Part shown: positions 44,302 to 52,774 of the stretch, in pieces
How positions within the stretch are numbered: the first letter of the stretch is position 1
Layout of the letters: each line of letters starts with the position of its first letter
Assembly: GCA_934636435.1 (NCBI GenBank)
Contig: CAKUAQ010000002.1
Location: 1 to 64,000, forward strand
Direction of reading: 5' to 3'
DNA: 64,000 bases
Origin: an uncultured Eubacteriales bacterium
GTDB lineage: Bacteria > Bacillota > Clostridia > Oscillospirales > Acutalibacteraceae
Notes under the pieces: model-generated
Databases searched by the model: none
The model's input: the letters and a program-made list of their open reading frames with translations, nothing else
What the model was told of the DNA's origin: nothing
Program-made: the position numbers and the translations under genes

Positions 44302-44841
44302 GCCCTTGACCGGATTGTTGCCGAAAATCGACCGGTTTTTTCACCGGCAGTCGACCAAGGATGGAAAACCCGACGAGCAGCCCCGCCAATGCATTCCGGG
44401 CCACAGAGCAGACGATCCCGCAAATCAGCGACACGGACGGCCGAATGGACGGAGATTTGCGGCGGGTACGTTTGTCTGCCGGAGCGAAGAACGGCGGAAC
44501 AACGGATCGCCGCAATAGGCGGTCGCTGCGCCGGGAGGTCCGGCTCCGCAGATCGGTCGCGCATCCGACAGCCAATCGGCTTTTTCGGGGCGGTGTTCTG
44601 TGGACAAGCGGAGCTTTCCGGCGGCGGCGACGGTCCGGCAGGTCGGTGTCGGATACGCTTTTCGTCGCCGTTGGGAGCGGCACTGAAGCCTCGGTGACCG
44701 GCACGGAGAGAGCAAACAGCACCGACGCTACAGCAGCCGATCCACTGCACCCGGCGACAGACGGACCGGAGGCTGCGGTGCCGTACGGCAGACCGTACAC
44801 AGAGGCGGCTGCTTCTCTTTTCAATACGTATTCTTGTCCAT
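44302..44841. other. intergenic region without a supported gene
   Basis: About 540 GC-rich bases between the znu promoter and the queT terminator. Open frames exist on both strands (44361-44843 plus; 44824 leftward on minus), but they are Arg/Ser/Pro/Ala-rich, lack ribosome binding sites, and the minus one runs through the znu promoter into znuA in another frame. I see no RNA gene. Confidence 0.5.
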
Positions 44842-44884
44842 AAAATATACTCTGCGTATCTTCACACCGGATACGCAGAGTATA
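44842..44884 (-). terminator. queT terminator
   Basis: A perfect 15-bp stem, TATACTCTGCGTATC (44846-44860) with its complement (44870-44884), nine-base loop, and TTTT on the minus-strand 3' side. Confidence 0.85.
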
Positions 44885-44900
44885 AAATAATCAGTATAAT

Positions 44901-45437
44901 TCAGTCCGTAAAGATTTTGCCCGCTGCTCCGGTGCGACACAGAGCCGCGGCCAGGATGCCGCCCCCCGCCACGCAGGCGATCAATTCGCCCAATCCTACG
45001 CTGCCCATCTGAATGAACAGCACAGGCACGGAAAATTCCGGCGCCACCAGCGCCAGCTCCGCCCCCACGATCAGGGCGTTGAGGATCACCGGGGGCAGCG
45101 TGGATAATAGCGGCACACCGCCCAGCTTCCGGTTGCGCAGGTGGTAGCTCCACACCGCCGCCAGCCCGGTGGCCAGCGGCCCCAGCAGCAGATCCAGCGC
45201 CCCCGCCGGGTTGGCACCCATGGTCAGCCCGACAAGGTTGGACACGAGACAGCCGACAATCAAGCCGGGAATCGCAGCGGGGGTGAACGCCGCCAGCACG
45301 GTCAGCGCCTCCGACAGGCGACACTGAAGCCCCGCAAAGGACAGGGGAGCCAGCAGCAGCGTCAGGGCGGCATACAGGCCGCCGATGACACCGGCGGTCA
45401 CCAACCGCCGTACGGACATGGTTTTCTGTTTTGACAT
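44901..45437 (-). CDS. queT: QueT-family queuosine-precursor transporter (ECF S component)
   Basis: 178 residues, about five to six membrane helices. Conserved LYAALTLLLAPLSFAGLQCRLSEALTVL (split), FTPAAIPGLIVGCLVSNLVG and LDLLLGPLATGLAA match the QueT S-component family, which works with a shared ECF energising module not encoded here. The assignment is strongly supported by a class I preQ1 riboswitch directly before the start codon. Monocistronic. Confidence 0.88.
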   Translation of the reverse strand: MSKQKTMSVRRLVTAGVIGGLYAALTLLLAPLSFAGLQCRLSEALTVLAAFTPAAIPGLIVGCLVSNLVGLTMGANPAGALDLLLGPLATGLAAVWSYHLRNRKLGGVPLLSTLPPVILNALIVGAELALVAPEFSVPVLFIQMGSVGLGELIACVAGGGILAAALCRTGAAGKIFTD

Positions 45438-45445
45438 GACAAATC

Positions 45446-45490
45446 GCTCCTTTAGTTTTGTTTTAAGTCAGGAAGGTTTCGAACTGACTG
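45446..45490 (-). promoter_or_regulatory. class I preQ1 riboswitch
   Basis: On the minus strand GTCAG-TTCGAAACCTTC-CTGAC forms the P1 hairpin and is followed by the A-rich tail TTAAAACAAAACTAA running into the AAAGGAG ribosome binding site. In the known class I fold the tail docks into P1 and the loop pairs with the tail, masking translation when preQ1 is bound. About ten bases before the queT ATG. Confidence 0.85.
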
Positions 45491-45605
45491 ATAGTGGGTA
45501 GCCTTTAGACATTCGGTCGCGGGAGAACGGAGAAATCGGTGGGGCATTCCCCTTTTCCCATTTTCCGCTGCTTGAACACCACATCGACAGATTGGCGTTG
45601 CGGTT

Positions 45606-46418
45606 TTATGCGCCGTTTTCCGTTTTCCGATTTCCTGTTGCTTGCACGGTATTTCTTTTGTGTTTCCGTTTTTCCGAATCCCTGTTTTTTGGCTGTTCAT
45701 ACCGGTATAAAAACTTCCGCCCCGATTTTTCCCGGGTGATCACCTCCAGCGTTAATAATACCTTGAGCGTGCCCTGCAGGGTGCGCCCCTGTTGGTGGAC
45801 GGCCTTGCCGAATTCCGCCGCCGTAAAAGGGTTCGGAAGCCCGGCGGGCAGCAGCGCCCGATAATCCGACGCGCCGCGCAGCGTCAGCGTCTCGGGCGGT
45901 ATCTCCGTGCGTGGATACCGCTCCGCCCGGTGGCTGCCCCGCTTGCCCCCGTGGCCCCAACCATCCGCCAGCCGATGCTCCTCCACATCCAGCAGCACCA
46001 GCGTCACCGTCAGCCGGGGGTGGTGCAGACAGGGCAGCAGATAGATGAGCTGCCCTCCGGCATCCGCCCAGCTGCCCCGGCGGGGCGAGCGGCGGGGCGG
46101 TGTCACCTCGCCGGTGACCGGGTCAATCCAGCACAGCCACTTCTGCCGCACGATGGGATGCACCACCGTCACCGGATAACGCTCCAGCAGCACCGTCAGC
46201 TTACGCCGCAGCGCCGAAAAATTGGCGGTCTGGATCTCCGTCACCCGTTCCCCGTCAAACACATCCGCCACGAAGCCCTCCGGCAGCGGCACCTCCCAGT
46301 GGGCGGGATTTTCATCCGCCCAGCGTTTCAGCGCCGCGTGAACGGTTTTCTCCCCCCATGTGCCGATGCCGCCCGCCGTCGGCTCCCGGGCCGCTTCCAG
46401 CGCCGCTCTAAGCTCCAT
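45606..46418 (-). CDS. conserved protein of unknown function
   Basis: 270 residues, not assigned to a function. N-terminus GGIGTWGEKTVHAALKRWA, then GFVADVFDGERVTEIQTANF, VTVVHPIVRQKWLCWIDP and EEHRLADGWGHGGKRGSHRAERYP are blocks I recall as conserved in Clostridia hypothetical proteins. The spacing D...E-x-Q with a nearby Lys could be a PD-(D/E)xK-like nuclease core, but this is speculation. The C-terminal half has a helical, possibly DNA-binding segment (TAAEFGKAVHQQGRTLQGTLKVL), ending in a Lys/Arg-rich tail. Its start overlaps the thioesterase gene by 11 bases. Confidence 0.65.
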   Translation of the reverse strand: MELRAALEAAREPTAGGIGTWGEKTVHAALKRWADENPAHWEVPLPEGFVADVFDGERVTEIQTANFSALRRKLTVLLERYPVTVVHPIVRQKWLCWIDPVTGEVTPPRRSPRRGSWADAGGQLIYLLPCLHHPRLTVTLVLLDVEEHRLADGWGHGGKRGSHRAERYPRTEIPPETLTLRGASDYRALLPAGLPNPFTAAEFGKAVHQQGRTLQGTLKVLLTLEVITREKSGRKFLYRYEQPKNRDSEKRKHKRNTVQATGNRKTENGA

Positions 46419-47169
46419 GGTCGTCTGTCACCAGCCCGATCCTTGCCGCAAAGATGGGCAGTTCCCCCCGGCTGCCACGCAGGTAGAGCGCATCGCCCTG
46501 CCGGGCGGATTCCAGCGCCACCGACTCTCCGGGACGGCTCTCATGGTGGAATTGCAGCGTGATTTCCCCCGCCGCCGTCCCCGGCGGCAGCAGGTCCTCG
46601 CACAGGTCGGCGTAATGGGTGTTGTTCATATGCCCGTTCATATCCGCATCGGAGGGGCGCACCCGATAGTCCCCCGCCGAGGTCAGTGCCGGCAGAATCA
46701 GCCGTCCGGGGTCGGAGCAATCCACCCGCCGCTCCGGCTGGGCGGGAATGGCGAACCGGTCAAATTCCTCCCCCCGCAGCAGACGGTGGTCGGCGGTGGA
46801 CACCAGCGCAAACTCCATCACCCCCCGGATGATCTCCGCACCACCTGCGTCCACCCACCGATAACAGCGGTAAAACCGGGGGCCTTTCCGTTGTCGGTGC
46901 CAGGTCTCCACCGTCACCCGCTCCTCCATGCCGGGGCGGCGCAGCAGCTGTCCATGCCACCGCACGCACACAAACGCCATCCCCAGCGCCGCCATGCCCC
47001 GCCAGCCCAGGCCGCCGGGGGCAAAGTGCTGCTCCGCCGCCTCCTGCTGATACCGCAGCACCGCCGCCGGGCGCAGTTTCCCGTCCGGCGCCACATCAAA
47101 AGAGGCGACTTGCAGCGGATATTCATATACAGCCGGTATATTTTCTGCACAAATATACAGTTCGGACAT
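46408..47169 (-). CDS. acyl-ACP thioesterase
   Basis: 253 residues, double hot-dog fold. FDVAPDGKLRPAAVLRYQQEAAEQH at the N-terminus, WHRQRKGPRFYRCYRW in the middle, and RVRPSDADMNGHMNNTHYADLC in the second half, whose N-x-H-x-x-N carries the catalytic His and Asn of FatA/FatB-type bacterial thioesterases. It releases fatty acids from acyl carrier protein. GGAGG precedes the ATG at 47169; the frame open upstream overlaps parB's 3' spacer. Confidence 0.86.
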   Translation of the reverse strand: MSELYICAENIPAVYEYPLQVASFDVAPDGKLRPAAVLRYQQEAAEQHFAPGGLGWRGMAALGMAFVCVRWHGQLLRRPGMEERVTVETWHRQRKGPRFYRCYRWVDAGGAEIIRGVMEFALVSTADHRLLRGEEFDRFAIPAQPERRVDCSDPGRLILPALTSAGDYRVRPSDADMNGHMNNTHYADLCEDLLPPGTAAGEITLQFHHESRPGESVALESARQGDALYLRGSRGELPIFAARIGLVTDDHGA

Positions 47170-47242
47170 ATTTACCTCCGTAAAATCAACGGCAGGCAGC
47201 GTTTGCTGCCCGCCGCACGTTGTTGCTCCGCCTACACCGAGA

Positions 47243-48103
47243 TCACGGATTTTGCTCCGCCAGCCGGTTGGCCAGCGCCTGCAGGTCCTCAGCATCGAAG
47301 AATTCGATCTGCAGCGTGCCACCCTTGGCATCGCCGGTGACCTTTACCTGTCGCCCGAGATTTTCCCGCAACGCCAGTGCCACCTCGTCGAAAAAGCTAT
47401 CCCGGCGGGGCTTGGGATCGGCGGGGGCTTTCGGAGCTTTCTTCGCCTGCTTGGCCAACCGTTCCAGCTCCCGCACCGACAGCCCCTTATCCACAGCGGT
47501 CTGCGCCATCCGCAACATGGTCTCCTCATCCTCAAACGCCAGCACCGACCGGGCGTGTCCGGCAGACAGAGAGCCGTCCGCCACCAGTGCCGCCACCGAT
47601 TGGGGCAGCCGCAGCAGCCGCAGAGCGTTGGCCACCGCCGGACGGGATTTATTCACCACCTGGGCCGCCTGCTCCTGAGTCATGCCGTAGCCCTCCATCA
47701 GAGTCTGGTAGCCCAGCGCCTCCTCCATGGGATTCAGATCCTCCCGCTGGAGGTTTTCGATCAGCGCCAGCTCGGCAGCCTCCTGCTCGTTCATATCCCG
47801 CACCACCACGGGCACCTCGCTGAGCCCCGCGATCTGGGAGGCGCGCCAGCGGCGCTCCCCCGCCACCAGCTGATAGCTGCCGTCGGGCATGGGACGCACC
47901 AGCAGAGGCTGCAGCACTCCATGCTGGGCGATGGAATCCGCCAGCTCCCGCAACGCCTCATCGTCAAACTGTTTCCGGGGCTGCTCCCGGTTGGGGACGA
48001 TCTCATGAATGGGCAGCGACACCGTGCGGGCGTCGTCCTCCAGTGTGTTTTCCGCAAACAGCACGTCCAGGCCCTTGCCCAGACCGCCTTTTTTCATCGC
48101 CAT
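47243..48103 (-). CDS. parB: chromosome partitioning protein ParB (Spo0J)
   Basis: 286 residues. LGKGLDVLF at the N-terminus, the CTPase/ParB-N box I-II segments QPRKQFDDEALRELADSI, QPLLVRP and LVAGERRWRAS, ENLQREDLNPMEEA, and a helix-turn-helix MTQEQAAQVVNKSRPAVANALRLLRLP that reads parS. The C-terminal dimer domain ends NRLAEQNP. It loads SMC and separates origins. parA lies upstream in the same direction but 505 bases away, with repeats between. Confidence 0.95.
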   Translation of the reverse strand: MAMKKGGLGKGLDVLFAENTLEDDARTVSLPIHEIVPNREQPRKQFDDEALRELADSIAQHGVLQPLLVRPMPDGSYQLVAGERRWRASQIAGLSEVPVVVRDMNEQEAAELALIENLQREDLNPMEEALGYQTLMEGYGMTQEQAAQVVNKSRPAVANALRLLRLPQSVAALVADGSLSAGHARSVLAFEDEETMLRMAQTAVDKGLSVRELERLAKQAKKAPKAPADPKPRRDSFFDEVALALRENLGRQVKVTGDAKGGTLQIEFFDAEDLQALANRLAEQNP

Positions 48104-48121
48104 AATCGGACTCCTTCCAAG

Positions 48122-48346
48122 ATAGTATATAGGGGTTAGTCGTTCGTTAGCAGGAGAGACGGGATAAACTCCGGTCGACCGCGCATTAGATGTGGAGTTA
48201 ATAGTATATGGGGGTTAGTCGTTCGTTAACAGGAGAGACGGCATAAACTCCGGTCGACTGCGCATTAGATGTGGAGTTAATAGTATATGGGGGTTAGTCG
48301 TTCGTTAGCAGGAGAGACGGCATAAACTCCGGTCGACCGCGCATTC
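48122..48346. repeat. 79-bp tandem repeat array between parA and parB
   Basis: Units start at 48122, 48201 and 48280; the third breaks off near 48346. Each begins ATAGTATAT(A/G)GGGGTTAG, contains TCGTTCGTTA(G/A)CAGGAGAGACGG, AAACTCCGGTCGAC and GCGCATTAGATGTGGAGTTA. Unit-to-unit changes are few. No spacers and no inverted-repeat ends. Confidence 0.92.
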
Positions 48347-48517
48347 GGCTGTCGAGTGCTCGACAGCGGGAGGCGGGAGAAACGAAGTGGCGCCGGGCGG
48401 CTGTCCCCACCGGTGTCCGGTGGTCGATAACAAACAACGACCCGTGCGAGCAAGTCTTGCTGTGGGACACCCGACCATTCCCGCTCTTTTAACCGCCGTT
48501 TTTCTAACCGCTAACAA
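48347..48517. other. parA-parB spacer, non-repeat part
   Basis: Follows the tandem array. Contains GCTGTCGAGTGCTCGACAGC, a 20-base palindrome at about 48351-48370. No gene supported. Confidence 0.5.
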
Positions 48518-48608
48518 CTGCTTTCCGTTCTCCTAACGACTATTCACTAACGACTAACGGCTGCTTTCCGTTCTCCCGTTCTCCTAACGACTATTCTCTA
48601 ACGACTAA
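48518..48608. repeat. short direct repeats of the TAACGACTAAC family
   Basis: Two copies of CTGCTTTCCGTTCTCC followed by TAACGACTATTC(A/T)CTAACGACTAAC (about 48518-48558 and 48561-48608), the second with an extra CGTTCTCC. They abut the parA stop. Confidence 0.85.
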
Positions 48609-49370
48609 CTACTGATTTGCCAGCATTTCCTCCGCCACTTCCCGATAGCACTTAGCGCCCTTGGACGCCTTGTCATAGTAGTTGATGGGGCGGCCGAAAG
48701 AGGGCGCCTCTGCCAGCCGCACGCTACGGGGCACCACCGCCCCGTACACCTTGCGGGGGAAGAACTTTTTGACCTCCGCCGCCACCTGCTGGGTGAGGTT
48801 CGTGCGCCCGTCGTACATGGTGAACAGCACCCCCTCCAGCTCCAAGCCGGGGTTGTACAGCCGTTTCACCTGCCGCACGGTGGCGATCAGCTGGGACAGC
48901 CCCTCCAGCGCGTAGTATTCCGGCTGCACCGGAATGAGGAAGGTGTCCGCCGCCACCAGCGCATTGAGGGTCAGCAGCCCCAGCGCCGGCGGGCAATCGA
49001 TGAAAATGAAATCGTACCGCTCCCGATAGGGCGCCAGCGCCGCTTTCAGACGGCTCTCCCGGCGGGGCAGATCCACCATCTCGATCTCCGCCCCCGCCAG
49101 CGCCACGCTGGAGGGCACAATGGACAGCCGTTCAAACTCCGTGCGGATGGCCGCCCGGTCGCTGCCCTCCGCCCCCGCCAGCAGATCATAGGTGGACAGC
49201 TGCACCCGGCGCTTATCCAGTCCCACGCCGCTGGTGGCGTTGCCCTGGGGGTCGATATCCACCAGCAGACAGGTCTTGCCCATCTCCGCCACGGTGGACG
49301 CCACGTTGACGGCGGTGGTGGTCTTTCCCACGCCGCCCTTCTGGGTGACTACCGCTATAACCTTTGCCAT
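48609..49370 (-). CDS. parA: chromosome partitioning ATPase ParA (Soj)
   Basis: 253 residues. Deviant Walker A KGGVGKTTT (about 11-19), DIDPQGNATSG, and YDFIFIDCPPALGLLTLNAL (Walker B). It lacks an N-terminal helix-turn-helix, so is of the chromosomal type. Works with ParB and the two parS sites in this window. It starts five bases after the membrane-protein gene ends. Confidence 0.95.
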   Translation of the reverse strand: MAKVIAVVTQKGGVGKTTTAVNVASTVAEMGKTCLLVDIDPQGNATSGVGLDKRRVQLSTYDLLAGAEGSDRAAIRTEFERLSIVPSSVALAGAEIEMVDLPRRESRLKAALAPYRERYDFIFIDCPPALGLLTLNALVAADTFLIPVQPEYYALEGLSQLIATVRQVKRLYNPGLELEGVLFTMYDGRTNLTQQVAAEVKKFFPRKVYGAVVPRSVRLAEAPSFGRPINYYDKASKGAKCYREVAEEMLANQ

Positions 49371-49375
49371 CGTCC

Positions 49376-50083
49376 TCAGCCTTTCTGTCCATCGCCGGAT
49401 ATTCCGGCGGTTTCGGTATTCTGTGTGTCCTCCGCCCGTTCCCGCAGCCGGGAATGGACCCGGGGCAGATTCCAGCGGAAATGCGCCGCCAACAGCCGTA
49501 TGGCGATCACCAGCACCACACCGGAAACGATCGCCGCCGTTTCCTGTATGCCGCGCAGCAGATAGTACGCCAAGCTGCCGGACAGAGCTGCCAGCGCATA
49601 AATGCGCTTGCGCAGCACAAAGGGCTTCTGCCCCGCCAGCACATCCCGCAGCATCCCGCCGCCCACGGCGGTGGTCATCCCCAGAAACAGCGCCAGCAGC
49701 GTGTTATCCCCATAGCCGGCGGCGATGGTGACCTGCACCCCCACCACCGAAAAAGCGCCCAGCCCCACGGCATCAAACACATTGATGATCTTATCCACCA
49801 ATTCCCGGTGACGCTGCATCCCGTCAAAGGTGAAATACACGATGCAGAACACCACCAGCGAGGTGGCCAGCGCCACCAGAATGTAGCGGGGCTCGGTGAA
49901 CGCCGCCGGCGGCACCCGCCCCAGCAGGGTATCCCGCAGCATTCCGCCGCCCACGGCGGTGACGGCGCCCAGAAACAGCACCCCGAACACATCCATCGCC
50001 ATATCCACCGCCATCAGCGCGCCGGACACGGCAAATGCCACCGTTCCCAGCATTTCGGCGATAAAAAACACCCGCTCGACCAC
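49376..50083 (-). CDS. TRIC-type (YadS/UPF0126) membrane protein
   Basis: 235 residues, seven predicted membrane helices. Two repeats of G-A-V/M-T-A-V-G-G-G-M-L-R-D (FLGAVTAVGGGMLRDTLLGR and FLGMTTAVGGGMLRDVLAGQ) are the family signature of trimeric cation channel or glycine-transporter-like proteins. The start is a GTG at 50083 with AAAGGGG upstream. Followed after five bases by parA, so possibly co-transcribed with it. Ion or amino-acid substrate is unknown. Confidence 0.85.
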   Translation of the reverse strand: MVERVFFIAEMLGTVAFAVSGALMAVDMAMDVFGVLFLGAVTAVGGGMLRDTLLGRVPPAAFTEPRYILVALATSLVVFCIVYFTFDGMQRHRELVDKIINVFDAVGLGAFSVVGVQVTIAAGYGDNTLLALFLGMTTAVGGGMLRDVLAGQKPFVLRKRIYALAALSGSLAYYLLRGIQETAAIVSGVVLVIAIRLLAAHFRWNLPRVHSRLRERAEDTQNTETAGISGDGQKG

Positions 50084-50114
50084 GGAAACCGCCCCTTTTT
50101 CGTTGCTGAATATA

Positions 50115-50143
50115 AGTGTATCATACTTTTGCGCCGCTGTAAA
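50115..50143 (-). promoter_or_regulatory. promoter of the membrane protein-parA unit
   Basis: On the minus strand TTTACA (50138-50143) and TACACT (50115-50120) are 17 bases apart. A parS site lies 30 bases further upstream. Confidence 0.65.
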
Positions 50144-50173
50144 TGGTTTTTTCGGAAATGAATCAAGCAAAAA

Positions 50174-50189
50174 TGTTTCACGTGAAACA
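50174..50189. promoter_or_regulatory. parS site 1
   Basis: TGTTTCACGTGAAACA, an exact match to the 16-bp parS palindrome bound by ParB/Spo0J, 31 bases upstream of the promoter for the parA unit. Confidence 0.95.
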
Positions 50190-50236
50190 TTTCTTCTGTT
50201 TTGGGGCGCCTCTCCCCCGCCGCCGACAGCCGCCCG

Positions 50237-50282
50237 AAAAACGCACAAGACCCCGCGACGGTCTTGCCACCGTCGCGGGGTC
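50237..50282 (-). terminator. uraA terminator
   Basis: GACCCCGCGACGGT (50249-50262) pairs with ACCGTCGCGGGGTC (50269-50282); on the minus strand TTGTGCGTTTTT follows. Confidence 0.8.
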
Positions 50283-50316
50283 CACAGAGCTACAGGGTTT
50301 CGGAGCGCCGGTCGTC

Positions 50317-51669
50317 TTATTCCGCCGACCCGGTCTCCTCTTTGGCATTTTTCAGCAGGAGGTTTGCCAGAATGCCCAGGATCAGGGCGCAGGCCACAGC
50401 GGTGAGGGTCACCTTGCCGAAGGAGACGGTCAGACCGCCGATACCGGTGATGAGGATGGTGGCGACCACAAACAGGTTCTTGTTCTGCCCCAGATCCACA
50501 TCCTGAATCATCTTCAGACCGGAGACTGCGATGAATCCGTAGAGGGTCACGCACACGCCGCCCATCACACAGTTGGGGATGGTGGCCAGGAAGGTCACGA
50601 AGGGCCCGAAGAAGGAGATCACGATGGCGAGGATGGCGGTTGCCAGAATGGTGACCACCGAGGCATTGCCGGTGATGGCGACGCAGCCCACCGACTCACC
50701 GTAGGTGGTGTTGGGGCAGCCGCCGAAGAACGCGCCCGCGATGGAGCCCACGCCGTCGCCCAGCAGGGTGCGGTGCAGGCCCGGCTCCTCCAGCAGATCC
50801 TTGCCGATGACGGAGCTGAGGTTCTTGTGGTCGGCGATGTGCTCGGCGAACACCACGAATGCCACCGGCACATAGGCCACCGCGACCGTGGCGATATACT
50901 GCCCGTTGATCTCTTTAGCGCCCTTGAGCGCCTCCAGGAAGGTGAAGTCCGGCACCTCGAAGAACTTAAGTCCCTGGAACACGCTGAAGTTGATAACCTG
51001 CAGGGCGGGGTTGTCGGTGACATTGCCGATGACGGTGAAGATCGCCGCCACCGCATAGCCGGCGAGGATGCCCAGGATGAAGGGGATCAGTTTGGTCATT
51101 TTCTTACCGTAGGCGGAGCAGAGCATGACGGTGAACAGGGTCACCAGACCGCAGATGAGGCAGATGTAGGGGTTGGCAGCGGAGTTGCCCTCGGCATCCA
51201 GCACCTTGCCCAGCGTCAGATCGCCCACGGCGTTGCCTGCCAGCGACAGACCGATGATGGACACGGTGGGTCCGATCACGACGGCAGGCATCAGCTTGTT
51301 GATCCAGCCCACGCCGGCCACCTTGACCACCAGTGCGATCACCACATACACCAGACCGGCGAATGCCGCACCCAGCAGCAAGCCCATATAGCCCGCCTGC
51401 ACCGACACCGCTCCGGCGAACGCCGCCAGCATGGAGCCGATGAATGCGAAGGAGCTGCCCAGGAACACGGGGCTGCGGAATTTGGTGAACAGCAGATACA
51501 CGATGGTACCCACGCCGGCGCCGAACAGGGCGGCGGATTGCTGCCTACCGTTGCCGATGATGGTGGGCACGGCGATGGTCGCCGCCAGGATCGCCAGCAG
51601 CTGCTGGAAAGCGAACACCAGCAGCTGACCGAACTTCGGCCGGTCTTGGATGTCATAATTCAGTTTCAT
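50317..51669 (-). CDS. uraA: uracil permease
   Basis: 450 residues, NCS2/UraA family with about 14 helices. Seen: AATIAVPTIIGNGRQQSAALFGAG, FVVFAEHIADHKNLSSVIGKDLLEEPGL (in part) and GGCPNTTYGESVGCVAITGNASV with the substrate-side Glu. Imports uracil with protons. It lies 58 bases downstream of pyrR and shares its attenuated promoter, as in B. subtilis pyrR-pyrP. Confidence 0.92.
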   Translation of the reverse strand: MKLNYDIQDRPKFGQLLVFAFQQLLAILAATIAVPTIIGNGRQQSAALFGAGVGTIVYLLFTKFRSPVFLGSSFAFIGSMLAAFAGAVSVQAGYMGLLLGAAFAGLVYVVIALVVKVAGVGWINKLMPAVVIGPTVSIIGLSLAGNAVGDLTLGKVLDAEGNSAANPYICLICGLVTLFTVMLCSAYGKKMTKLIPFILGILAGYAVAAIFTVIGNVTDNPALQVINFSVFQGLKFFEVPDFTFLEALKGAKEINGQYIATVAVAYVPVAFVVFAEHIADHKNLSSVIGKDLLEEPGLHRTLLGDGVGSIAGAFFGGCPNTTYGESVGCVAITGNASVVTILATAILAIVISFFGPFVTFLATIPNCVMGGVCVTLYGFIAVSGLKMIQDVDLGQNKNLFVVATILITGIGGLTVSFGKVTLTAVACALILGILANLLLKNAKEETGSAE

Positions 51670-51727
51670 ACTCGTTCCTCCTGCGTTATATTTTATATGT
51701 CAAACCCCAAACGGGGGATGAGCCGCA

Positions 51728-52273
51728 TCAATCGTCCCGGCGCACCAGCTCCACCCGGGTCACGCCGTCGAATTCGGGGAGCTGCACCGCCACCGTCTCC
51801 CGCAGGGAGGTGGGGATGTTTTTGCCCACATAGTCCGCCCGGATGGGCAGCTCCCGGTGCCCCCGGTCCACCAGAATCGCCAGCCGGATGCAGCGGGGAC
51901 GTCCCAAAGCGAAGATGGCTTCGATGGCTGCCCGCACGGTGCGCCCGGTGAACAGCACGTCGTCCACCAGCACCACCCGCTTGTCCACCACCGAAAAGGG
52001 CATCTCGGCCTTCTTCAGCACCGGGGCGTCGGCGGCTTTCGTCAGGTCGTCCCGGTAGAAGTTGATATCCAGCATCCCGCAGGGAATCTCCACGCCCTCG
52101 ATGCGGGCGATGTTCGCCCCGATCATCTGGGCCAGCGGCGCTCCCCGGCGGCGGATCCCCACCAGCACCAGGTCGTCCACGCCCCGGTTTTTCTCAACAA
52201 TCTCGTGGGACATCCGCATCACCGTGCGGCGCACCGTATCCTCATCCATCAGCAGGGTGCGGGTTTCTTCCAT
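51728..52273 (-). CDS. pyrR: PyrR bifunctional regulator / uracil phosphoribosyltransferase
   Basis: 181 residues. PRPP-binding loop VVLVDDVLFTGRTVRAAIEA, LVGIRRRGAPLAQMI and INFYRDDLT are PyrR signatures. It binds pyr leader RNA in the presence of UMP and promotes termination. ATG at 52273 follows AAAGGGGAG; the leader upstream carries an attenuator. Confidence 0.95.
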   Translation of the reverse strand: MEETRTLLMDEDTVRRTVMRMSHEIVEKNRGVDDLVLVGIRRRGAPLAQMIGANIARIEGVEIPCGMLDINFYRDDLTKAADAPVLKKAEMPFSVVDKRVVLVDDVLFTGRTVRAAIEAIFALGRPRCIRLAILVDRGHRELPIRADYVGKNIPTSLRETVAVQLPEFDGVTRVELVRRDD

Positions 52274-52299
52274 GGCGTGTCTCCCCTTTCCGGCAGCAT

Positions 52300-52392
52300 A
52301 AAAAAAGATCCTGTCGTACCAACCGACAAGATCGCAACACAACACAGACCCGGGCGCACCGCACCCGCTGTCTCTATTCAGTCTCTTGTCGG
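52300..52392 (-). promoter_or_regulatory. pyrR leader attenuator
   Basis: On the minus strand a terminator GATCTTGTCG-GTTGGTA-CGACAGGATC (52307-52333) is followed by TTTTTTT. CCGACAAGA (52384-52392) earlier in the leader is complementary to TCTTGTCGG in the terminator's 5' half, giving an exclusive antiterminator. I could not find the usual PyrR loop consensus with certainty. Confidence 0.78.
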
Positions 52393-52436
52393 CATCACGG
52401 TACCGCTCTTAAAGAAGAACCTTTTTTCTAAGGCGT

Positions 52437-52465
52437 ATTATACGCGCCTATGGGGCGTTTGTCAA
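52437..52465 (-). promoter_or_regulatory. promoter of pyrR-uraA
   Basis: Perfect TTGACA (52460-52465) and TATAAT (52437-52442) with a 17-base spacer on the minus strand; leader of about 155 bases to pyrR. Confidence 0.92.
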
Positions 52466-52774
52466 CCCCCAATTTAACAAATTCGACATATTTTTGAAAA
52501 TTGCCGGTTTTTTTACCCTGTGCGCCCCTCTTTCCCCCGCTCGGCGCATTTTGCCCATTTGTTCCCACCGGCCGCCCCGGGCACGATGCCCCGGGCGGCT
52601 TTGTGCGAGAAAAAAGGAAGGCGGCTATACCTTGCCGGGCGGCGTATACAGATTGATGCATACCTTTTTCTGTTCCTGTGCATACCGGTATGCAAGACGG
52701 GGGGCCGCCGGGGGCCGGCACCTTCCCCGCCGTGTGCCGGGGACGGCGGTACGGTTTCGGAGCATATAAAGGTA
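52466..52774. other. intergenic region, hairpins only
   Basis: Holds a GC-rich hairpin GCCGCCCCGGG / CCCGGGCGGC (about 52571-52599, then TTTG) and a GCATACCGGTATGC palindrome near 52679. No gene is supported. Confidence 0.45.

Noticed and set aside
44361..44843. Plus-strand 160-residue frame between znuA and queT
   Set aside because: Arg/Ser/Thr-rich, no ribosome binding site, no motif, overlaps the queT terminator.
48122..48346. CRISPR array
   Set aside because: The 79-bp units are head-to-tail without unique spacers, and no cas genes are present.
52463..52721. Minus-strand 97- and 122-residue frames upstream of pyrR
   Set aside because: They read through the pyrR promoter and a GC-rich hairpin, with no ribosome binding site.
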